A stretch of DNA of 64,000 nt from NCBI GenBank assembly GCA_964445695.1, contig CAYULF010000001.1, positions 248,001 to 312,000 on the forward strand. Reading direction: 5' to 3'. Under the pieces are notes generated by a model, which saw nothing but the letters and a program-made list of their open reading frames with translations, was not told where the DNA came from and did no database searches. Source of the DNA: JAUIKM01 sp964445695. Lineage in GTDB: Bacteria; Bacteroidota; Ignavibacteria; Kapaibacteriales; UBA7675. The translations under genes and the position numbers were made by a program. Positions 36,101-42,074 of the stretch are shown here, in pieces; within the stretch, counting starts at the first letter, position 1; each line of letters opens with the position of its first letter.

Positions 36101-36460
36101 AGCCGGCAGGCGCAGTTCCTGATTCCGATGGCGGTTTCTGTTGCTTATGGTCTGATTTTCGGCACGCTGATTCTGCTCGTCATGCTGCCCGCAGGTTTTG
36201 TCATTTTGAACGAGTTCCGCTTCGGCGTTTCGCGTTTTTGGAACTGGGTCTACAACGGCCGCACGCCGACGCACGAGTCGGTCGAACCCGCCGCGCGGGA
36301 ACTCGCCAGCTACGAATCGATGGAACGCGAGATCAACGGCAAGGAACTGGCCCCGGCTCACAGCGAAGGCGCGCCAGGCAGGAACAAATCAGACAACAAA
36401 GGCGGCTCAGGCTCAGGCGGCCACTGGAGCGACGATCTGGACGAGGAGGGCCAACAATGA
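33152..36460 (+). CDS. RND efflux transporter, inner-membrane pump
   Basis: A 1,102-residue AcrB/HAE-type transporter with the usual duplicated layout of one helix, a large periplasmic domain and five further helices, twice. Visible features are the N-terminal helix YPVLSNLLMFSIFVFGLIAMF; VAYPGASPEEVEEGV of the porter domain; TM4 GILVDDAIVVGENIY with the paired Asp of the proton relay; and, in the second half, IIVNDSIVLIDKINRNLRQGM. The C-terminal 70 residues are a Gly/Ser/Glu-rich cytoplasmic tail, longer than usual. It exports lipophilic or metal substrates by proton antiport as a trimer. Its stop overlaps the next gene by the ATGA arrangement. Confidence 0.95.
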   Translation: MKSIITLFVRYPVLSNLLMFSIFVFGLIAMFSMKFAFFPEIPPNQIFIQVAYPGASPEEVEEGVVLKIEENVDGLEGVERVTSVSRENFGQVTIEILTDAELDKVLTDVKNAVDRINSFPVGAEKPVVFEQTFRRNAASVAIYGDADLVNMKYIVEDLRDRMLASDQISQVEVSGLPKLEFSVEVSESDLQRYNLTFSEISRAIAASNVNISGGKFETADEEILIRARGRNYYASELAQLVVRANPDGTVVRLGDVAELKERWEDVPDRTRYNQRTAVVLNVQKTRSEDIIDIVDEVENLVADFNATNPVVVAEVIDDQTIGLRQRIDLLMSNGLYGLVFVILALSFFMNLRIAGWVSVGIPFSFAGMFIVAFLSGITINVISTFGMIIVIGILVDDAIVVGENIYAKFEKGLPPFRAAVEGTMEVIGPVTTSILTTVLAFMPFFFLDGFLGKFIWHMALVVIASLMFSLVEAFFILPGHLAHSKGLRPHNQDGKVRKAIEKFIDFVTNRIYGPILDFAMTWRYSMVVAPIGLFIVTIALLGTGVIRATFFPFIDGDNLPVNISLVEGRQERDTDSILTLIENAAWKLNKELKAERADGKDVVIGARLDVGSNDFGETGSHTGKLDLLLLDGEQRDMESMAIAGRLRAAVGPLPGVQNISFGRTSFFGKPISVSLLGTDPAELNLARNKLKTALEKMPELKDVTETGRDGRREIDITLKPRAHALGLTLQDVAGQVRQGFFGEEVQRIQRGRDEIRVWVRYNNTDRASLGFIDRMRIRTADGAEYPFSELATYSLERGLSQINRLNRMREVKVEAALADINDDLPPILAKVSGQIVPEILKSTPGVRASFEGQSRDRNKQFASMQRAFPLAFVGIFLIIVVVFRSAWQALLVMSLIPFGILGAIWGHHVAGIQLNILSIYGVIALSGIIVNDSIVLIDKINRNLRQGMRVREAVRDAGLARLRPILLTTLTTALGLAPIIMEKSRQAQFLIPMAVSVAYGLIFGTLILLVMLPAGFVILNEFRFGVSRFWNWVYNGRTPTHESVEPAARELASYESMEREINGKELAPAHSEGAPGRNKSDNKGGSGSGGHWSDDLDEEGQQ

Positions 36461-37824
36461 ATCGAGGATTAAGCGAATACATGCGCACCTATTTGCCCGT
36501 CATGTTGCTGACAATAATCACAGTGGGAATATCAGGCGCTCCCTCGCTTGTTGCACAGGACACCTTGCTTCCAGCCGAGGCGATTCGCATCGGCCTGTTA
36601 AACAACTTCGACGTTCGCATCCAGCGCAATGCCGACACAACCGCCGTCAACAATCGCGGTTTTGGTCGAGCCGGTTTCCTGCCAACTCTGGATGCAAGCG
36701 CGGCAGCCGAACTCTCCAACTCCGATCAGGAAGCCAACGTGTCCTTCCGCGGCGGCGTCAGCGACGTGACGGCTTTCAGCGCGCAGTTGGCGCTGAACTG
36801 GACCTTGTTCGACGGCTTCAGAATGTTTATTAACAATCGCCGCTACGAGCAACTCGAAACGATCAGTCGTCAGCGCACGAGAGACCTGCTCGAGAATCAG
36901 GCCGTCGCCATTCTGCAACAGTACTACCAGGCCGTCAGCCAGCGCGCTCTGCTGGACGTGGCCCGTGAGTCGCGTGAGATCTCGGCAGCGCGGCTGGAGC
37001 GCGAAAAAGTGCGCAACGACCTCGGCGGCATAACGTCGAGCCAGTTGTACAATGCGGAAGTGTCGTATAACAACGATCGCTCGCTGGTGCTTGAGCGCGA
37101 GCTGTCTTTGGCCGTAGCCAAGAAGGAGTTAAACATCCTGCTGGGACGCGCGCCGGAAACGGAGTTCTACGTAGCAGATCCGGCCAGCCCGCAACCGCTG
37201 AACGAAAGTCTCGACCAGGTTTTAAACGCCGCGCGCGAACGCAACAGTCAACTGGCGTTGGCGCGCCAGACGATAATGCTCGCCGAGCGCGACATAGAGC
37301 TGGCGCAGGCCGCGTTTTACCCGCGTCTGGCGTTGAATGCTTCCTACGCATGGTCGGACCGCAGCACGACAACCGACAACCCGCTGCCCTTCCCCGGCGC
37401 GTCGAATACCGAGGAACTGACAAGCCTGGACTCGCGCGTTTCGCTCAATCTCAGCTACAATCTGTTTAACGGATTCCGCGACCAGATCACGCAGCAGAAC
37501 GCGGAGATCGAACGCAACAATGCGATGCTGGAGCTGGAGAAGACGCAGATTCGCATCGAAGGCCTGGTGCGCGAGCTCTATCTGACTTATGTTAAACGAC
37601 TAGAGTTGGTTGAGCTTGAGGAAGGCAATCTGAGTGCGGCACGGCGTTACCTCGACATTCAGGAGGAGCGCAACCGCCTGGGTTTAAGCACCTCGCTGGA
37701 ATTCCGCGATGCGCAGATTAACATTGTCAACGTTCAGAACACACTCATTACGGCGCGTTTTCAGGCTTTGATCAGTCGCGCGCGTCTGGAACAACTGCTC
37801 GGCCGCATCTCCGTCGACCAGTAA
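36457..37824 (+). CDS. TolC-like outer-membrane efflux channel
   Basis: A 455-residue OEP-family protein; ATG 36457 overlaps the RND stop and follows a GAGGAGGG site. The signal peptide is VMLLTIITVGISGAPSLVAQ. Two repeats of long amphipathic helices are visible (AQLALNWTLFDGFRMFINNRRYEQLE, LNLSYNLFNGFRDQITQQNAEIERN), each with the FDGF/FNGF turn typical of TolC homologues, followed by LEEGNLSAARRYLDIQEERNRLGLST. It forms the trimeric outer-membrane exit duct for the upstream adaptor and pump. Confidence 0.93.
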   Translation: MNRGLSEYMRTYLPVMLLTIITVGISGAPSLVAQDTLLPAEAIRIGLLNNFDVRIQRNADTTAVNNRGFGRAGFLPTLDASAAAELSNSDQEANVSFRGGVSDVTAFSAQLALNWTLFDGFRMFINNRRYEQLETISRQRTRDLLENQAVAILQQYYQAVSQRALLDVARESREISAARLEREKVRNDLGGITSSQLYNAEVSYNNDRSLVLERELSLAVAKKELNILLGRAPETEFYVADPASPQPLNESLDQVLNAARERNSQLALARQTIMLAERDIELAQAAFYPRLALNASYAWSDRSTTTDNPLPFPGASNTEELTSLDSRVSLNLSYNLFNGFRDQITQQNAEIERNNAMLELEKTQIRIEGLVRELYLTYVKRLELVELEEGNLSAARRYLDIQEERNRLGLSTSLEFRDAQINIVNVQNTLITARFQALISRARLEQLLGRISVDQ

Positions 37825-37838
37825 ACCGGCTGTAATTC

Positions 37839-39023
37839 ATGGCAGCATCGCATCCGTTTAACCGCCATCGCCGCATCGATATCGTCGTGGCTCTGACGCT
37901 GTTTCTGGACATGGTGATGTACAGCATCGTCATTCCGATACTCCCGGCGCAGGCCAAACTCTACGGCGCGGAAGAAGGCATGGTCGGGCTCTTGTTCGCG
38001 ATGTACGCATTGACGTTGTCCATTGCCGCGCCTTTTTGCGGCAGACTGGCCGACACGATCGGACGCCGCATTCCGACGATTGCGGGGCTTGTTTTGTTAA
38101 TTCTCGGAACACTGATGTACGCAGTTGCCGAGAATTACTGGTTGCTCTTTGCGGCGCGGGCGCTGCAGGGCATGGCGGCGGCGGCAACCTGGTCGGCCGG
38201 TCTTGCGCTGGCTGCCGACGTACATCCGCCGAATGAACGCGGTGGTGTTCTGGGCGCATTGTTTTCGGTCGCTTCGTTCGGTTTTTTGATCGGCCCGCTG
38301 CTTGGCGCGTGGTTATATGAACTCGGCGGCTATTCCTTTCCCTTCTACGCCTTGATCGCCGCGTTACTGCTTAACCTTTTTGCCTGGCTTTTCATCATCC
38401 GCGAACCGCGACGCGAAATTCAACATTCGCCCTCGCTCCGTCCTTTGATGCGCGACCGCCGTGGCTTCAGCCTGCTCGTGATGGTCTGCGGCGGCACGGC
38501 GATGATCGCAATGGTTGAACCGACTCTGCCCCTCTTTGTTACCGAAGTGTTTAACGCAACGCCTGGCGAGATCGCCTGGCTGTTCGCCGTGTTAAGCATC
38601 TGCACCACGATTGTCAATCCGCTTGCAGGCAAACTCTCGGATCGCCTGGATCGCAAACGCATTATTCTAATCGGCGCAATCGGTTCCATCGTCATTTATC
38701 CTTTGATCGCTCTCGAATCCTCACTCGTGGTTTCGGGTGTCGTTATGGCTCTGTTCGGGATCGCCTTTGCCATGTTCTTCGCTCCTACGCTCCCCGCTTT
38801 GACAGACATCGCCGACGTTCACAACATAGGCTACGCCGGTGCATTTGCCGCGTTTAACGTGGCATATGCCGCCGGCACCTGGATCGGCCCTCTCATCGGC
38901 GGCTATCTGATGCAATGGTTCAGCTTCAGTTGGGGTTTAAATGTCATGGCGCTGGTGGCGGCACTCTGCGCGGTTTATTACGTCACATCTGCCCGCACAC
39001 GGACAAGCGCTCAGGGCGATTGA
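37839..39023 (+). CDS. MFS drug-efflux transporter (DHA1-type)
   Basis: A 394-residue protein with twelve hydrophobic segments. Motif A is GRLADTIGRR between helices 2 and 3, with a degenerate second copy GKLSDRLDRK after helix 8. GFLIGPLLGAWL in helix 5 is the antiporter motif C of 12-TM drug:proton antiporters. This places it with the TetA/vesicular-amine-like branch. It lies 14 bases after the TolC-like gene and probably shares the MarR-controlled transcript. A single-component inner-membrane pump next to an RND set would deliver substrate to the periplasm for tripartite export. Substrate unknown. Confidence 0.9.
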   Translation: MAASHPFNRHRRIDIVVALTLFLDMVMYSIVIPILPAQAKLYGAEEGMVGLLFAMYALTLSIAAPFCGRLADTIGRRIPTIAGLVLLILGTLMYAVAENYWLLFAARALQGMAAAATWSAGLALAADVHPPNERGGVLGALFSVASFGFLIGPLLGAWLYELGGYSFPFYALIAALLLNLFAWLFIIREPRREIQHSPSLRPLMRDRRGFSLLVMVCGGTAMIAMVEPTLPLFVTEVFNATPGEIAWLFAVLSICTTIVNPLAGKLSDRLDRKRIILIGAIGSIVIYPLIALESSLVVSGVVMALFGIAFAMFFAPTLPALTDIADVHNIGYAGAFAAFNVAYAAGTWIGPLIGGYLMQWFSFSWGLNVMALVAALCAVYYVTSARTRTSAQGD

Positions 39024-39166
39024 CTTTACACTTCCACGTGTCTTGGCCAAATTCAGTAAGCCAAGCTTGTTCTTAATTATCTTTTATTGCTGATTTATCT
39101 GACGTCGTTCTTAATAGTGGATAGATGCAATACACACACAACGTCAGATTAAGTCGTGACTACTAC
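39024..39166. other. Short spacer before the insertion sequence
   Basis: No gene or structure is seen between the MFS gene and the left end of the IS21-type element. The base composition drops in G+C compared with the MFS gene. Confidence 0.4.
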
Positions 39167-39170
39167 TGCC

Positions 39171-39279
39171 CGATCCCACTGAAAATGACCGTTCAATCCC
39201 ACGAAAATGACCGCGTAATCCCAGGAAAATGACCGGTCAATCTCACGAAAATGACCGCGTAATCCCAGGAAAATGACCG
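39171..39279 (+). repeat. Five direct 19-bp repeats at the IS left end
   Basis: AATCCCAcGAAAATGACCG occurs at 39195, 39217, 39239 and 39261 with exact 22-base spacing and, in a variant form with an extra base, at 39171. Each has zero to two substitutions. They are presumably IstA binding sites; IS21 usually carries two or three. Confidence 0.85.
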
Positions 39280-39408
39280 ATTGATTCTGTGAGTGAGCCT
39301 TCGAAGAACGGCGCCTGTTCAGGCGGTTCTTCTTACCCAAATTGGCTCTTCTTCTGTGTATTCTGACAAGAAAACAGCGGAGGAAGGATGCCGAACAGGA
39401 GGCTTGCC

Positions 39409-40929
39409 ATGCGCCGTGTACGCGAGTTATTACGGCTCCACTTTGATTGTTCGCTCAGTAATGAGAGGATTGCTTCTGCCCTGAGGATATCGAAGGGCAG
39501 TGTTCATAACACGCTTCAACGTTTTGCCGCCAGCGGATTGAACTGGCCTGTTCCGCCTGACCTTGGCGACCAGGCACTGGAAGCGGCGCTGTTTCCGCCG
39601 ACCGCGCACCGACACGCCGATCAGCTTCCGGACTATGCCTGGATACAAGCGGAGTTGTCTCGTCCGCATATGACCTTGCAACTGTTGTGGGAAGAATATC
39701 AGGCAGCACACCCCGAGGGACTGAGCCGCTCGAGTTTCTACCGCGGCTACAAGGAGCATTGCGGCGCAGCAGTGACGATGCGCCAACCGCAGAGTGCCGG
39801 CGATAAACTCCAGGTTGATTACAGCGGTAAGAAACTGCACTACATCGACGGCCAGACAGGCGAACGACGGACGGCTGAACTCTTTGTGTGTTCCTGGCCC
39901 GCCAGCAGTTACTGTTATGCCGAAGCCAGTGCCTCACAGAGTCAGGAAGACTTTGTGGCTTCGCATGTGCGAGCGCTGCACTTCTTCGGCTGCGTGCCGC
40001 GTGCGCTCGTGCCGGACAACCTGAAGAGCGCCGTGATCAAAGCCAGTACCTACGAACCGACGATTAACACCCTGTATGCGGCGATGGCCGCGCACTACGA
40101 TATCGCGGTGCTTCCGGCGCGCGCACGTAAACCGCGTGACAAAGCCGTTGTTGAAAGTAACGTTCTGCATCTTCAGCGCCATCTGTTCGGTCGTCTGCGC
40201 GATCGCACATGTTATTCCCTGGCCGAACTGAACGCCGCAATCGCCGCCGAGCTGGAGCTGTTTAACAATCGGCCGATGAAGGACCACGGAGGCAAGAGCC
40301 GGATCCAGCGGTTTAACGATCTGGATCGCCCCGCCGCCATACCGCTGCCCAACGTGCCGTTTACCGTCACGAAGATCAAGACGAATGTGCGCGTTGGTCC
40401 GAACTATCACATTCAATTCGAGAAGCATCATTACAGTTTGCCCTGTGAACTCGCCGGTCAAAGGGTCGAGGTGCATCGCTGCGGTGAAGTGCTGGAAATC
40501 TATCATGACGGCAAGCATTTGTGCCGGTATCCGCGCGGCGCGGCGAACTACGGCTATACGACGCGCGAGGAACACATGCCCGCGCATCACCGGTACTATC
40601 ACAGATGGTCGCCGGACTACTTTCTGGATCAGGCCGCACGCATCGGTCCAAATTGCAGGGCGGCCATCGCGGTAATCCTCGAGGACAAGCGCCATCCCGA
40701 ACAGGGCTTCAGGGCCGCCAAAGGCCTCCTGCGCCTGGCCAAACCCTACGGTGATCAGCGCCTCGAACAAGCCTGCGCCCGTGCCCGTCACATCACCCGG
40801 ATTAGCTGTCGCGACATCAAGTCGATCCTTACACATAATCTCGACAGAGAGTCCGCCGCCGAAGAAATCACAATAACCGAACCGACGTTCCATGACAACC
40901 TGCGCGGATCGGACTACTATACTGTTTAA
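39409..40929 (+). CDS. istA: IS21 transposase IstA
   Basis: About 506 residues from the ATG at 39409, which has AGGAGG seven bases upstream; an in-frame ATG at 39388 adds seven residues. The N-terminal HTH (SNERIASALRISKGSVHNTLQRF) binds the ends. The DDE catalytic core is visible: Asp in LQVDYSGKKL, Asp in LVPDNLKSAV, and Glu in RDKAVVESNVLHLQRHL. The C-terminal beta domain (YSLPCELAGQRVEVHRCGEVLEIYHDG) is typical of the family. The frame is intact, so the enzyme is probably functional. It acts with IstB. Confidence 0.95.
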   Translation: MRRVRELLRLHFDCSLSNERIASALRISKGSVHNTLQRFAASGLNWPVPPDLGDQALEAALFPPTAHRHADQLPDYAWIQAELSRPHMTLQLLWEEYQAAHPEGLSRSSFYRGYKEHCGAAVTMRQPQSAGDKLQVDYSGKKLHYIDGQTGERRTAELFVCSWPASSYCYAEASASQSQEDFVASHVRALHFFGCVPRALVPDNLKSAVIKASTYEPTINTLYAAMAAHYDIAVLPARARKPRDKAVVESNVLHLQRHLFGRLRDRTCYSLAELNAAIAAELELFNNRPMKDHGGKSRIQRFNDLDRPAAIPLPNVPFTVTKIKTNVRVGPNYHIQFEKHHYSLPCELAGQRVEVHRCGEVLEIYHDGKHLCRYPRGAANYGYTTREEHMPAHHRYYHRWSPDYFLDQAARIGPNCRAAIAVILEDKRHPEQGFRAAKGLLRLAKPYGDQRLEQACARARHITRISCRDIKSILTHNLDRESAAEEITITEPTFHDNLRGSDYYTV

Positions 40930-40949
40930 CATATACCAGGAAACACACG

Positions 40950-41705
40950 ATGCACATCGAACAGGTCCAACGTCAACTGCGCGCCATGCGCCTCTCGGTT
41001 ATGGCCGATTCCATGACTGAACGACTGAAAGACGGCAATACACGCAGTTTAAGCCACGAGGAGTTCATCGCCCTGCTGGTCGAAGATGAGTTTAACGCTC
41101 GTAAACAACGCAAGCTCGCGCGCATGATCGGCCGCGCGAACTTCAAGCCCGAACAGGCATGTATCGAGAATGTTCGTTATGAACAACGACGGGGATTTAA
41201 ACAACAGGATATCATGCAGTTTAACGGTTCCTCGTGGATCGACGCGCATGTCAACATCATCCTGACCGGACCAACCGGCAGCGGCAAAACCTACCTGGCC
41301 GAGGCCATCGGACTGGCGGCATGCAAGATGGAATATCCCGCGCGCAAACTACGCTTCCGCAGGCTCTTCGAAGAACTCACGGCGGCAAAGGGAACAGGCA
41401 CGCTGCTCAACTATATGGAGAAGTTGGCCAAGGTCAAAGTCCTGATACTCGACGACTTTCTGATGACGCCGGTCACGCAAAGCGAGCTCGGTTACCTCGC
41501 CGACGTCATCGAAGAGCGCAGCGGCTGTGGTTCGTTGATCGTCACGACTCAATATCCGCCGGGCACCTGGCACAAACGCATGCCCGACCCAACCATCGCA
41601 GACGCGATTTGTGATCGTGTGATACATCGGGCGGTCAAACTGCAACTACGCGGTGAATCGATGCGCAAACCACACCAGCCGTCTCACGAAAATGACCGGC
41701 AGTAA
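40950..41705 (+). CDS. istB: IS21 helper ATPase IstB
   Basis: A 251-residue AAA+ ATPase of the IstB/DnaC type. Walker A is LTGPTGSGKTYLAEAIG (Lys at about residue 112), Walker B LILDDFL, and sensor region SLIVTTQYPPGTWHKRM. It starts 20 bases after istA. The last codons (SHENDRQ) are encoded by a copy of the terminal 19-bp repeat in direct orientation, so the gene's 3' end doubles as a possible transposase site. It selects and bends target DNA for IstA. Confidence 0.95.
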   Translation: MHIEQVQRQLRAMRLSVMADSMTERLKDGNTRSLSHEEFIALLVEDEFNARKQRKLARMIGRANFKPEQACIENVRYEQRRGFKQQDIMQFNGSSWIDAHVNIILTGPTGSGKTYLAEAIGLAACKMEYPARKLRFRRLFEELTAAKGTGTLLNYMEKLAKVKVLILDDFLMTPVTQSELGYLADVIEERSGCGSLIVTTQYPPGTWHKRMPDPTIADAICDRVIHRAVKLQLRGESMRKPHQPSHENDRQ

Positions 41706-41762
41706 TCCGTTAAATCGTTTTTTCTATTTTTGTCAAACCAATGCTCACTGACAAAATGCAAT

Positions 41763-41808
41763 CGGTCACGTTCGTGGGATTAGGCGGTCATTTTCGTGGG
41801 ATTGGGCA
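41763..41808 (-). repeat. IS right-end inverted repeats
   Basis: Two copies of the 19-bp repeat in inverse orientation (CGGTCACGTTCGTGGGATT and CGGTCATTTTCGTGGGATT), 22 bases apart, ending in GGGCA at 41808. Confidence 0.8.
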
Positions 41809-41884
41809 CATTACTGAGTGAACTATCAAAATGAAGCCGTAACAGATCGCGTACACGGCGCATGGCAAGCCTCCTGTTCGGCAT
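41809..41884 (-). pseudogene. istA 5' fragment
   Basis: Starts ATGCCGAACAGGAGG and encodes MPNRRLAMRRVRDLLRLHF, against RELLRLHF in the intact istA, then runs into the IS terminus after about 25 codons. It is a dead fragment of a related IS21 copy in opposite orientation. Confidence 0.75.
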
Positions 41885-42037
41885 CCTTCCTCCGCTGTTG
41901 TCTTGACAGAATACACAGAAGAAGCACCAATTCGATGAGAAGAACCGCCGGAGTCGGCGGCGCTCTTCGAAGGCTCACCCACACATGCTATCGGTCATTT
42001 TCCTGGGATTACGCGGTCATTTTCGTGAGATGGGGCA
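41809..42037 (-). mobile_element. Inverted remnant of a second IS21-type left end
   Basis: Read on the minus strand from 42037, this has the terminal TGCCCC, two 19-bp repeats, then the same leader as the intact element (GTGAGCCTTCGAAGA..., CTTCTTCTGTGTATTCTG, AGCGGAGGAAGGATG) with scattered substitutions. It continues through the first 25 or so codons of istA and stops at CAGTAATG, exactly where the intact element's right terminus begins. Confidence 0.8.
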
Positions 42038-42074
42038 TATATAGACCTACTGTGGGGTGAACGCGTCAGTGCAG

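Larger units (their letters stand above)
39167..41808 (+). mobile_element. IS21-family insertion sequence
   Basis: A 2,642-bp element. The ends are TGCCCGATCCCACTGAAAA at the left and the inverse of TGCCCAATCCCACGAAAA at the right, an imperfect terminal inverted repeat with TG...CA tips. It carries the istA/istB pair in the usual order and, near each end, several copies of a 19-bp transposase-site-like repeat, as IS21 elements do. No clear target duplication is seen (left flank ACTACTAC, right flank CATTACTG). A second right-end-like terminus follows at 42037, so the right side has been rearranged. Confidence 0.9.

Noticed and set aside
39171..39279. CRISPR-like array of 19-bp repeats
   Set aside because: Spacing is a fixed 3 bases, there are no unique spacers, and the repeats lie at the end of an IS21 element.
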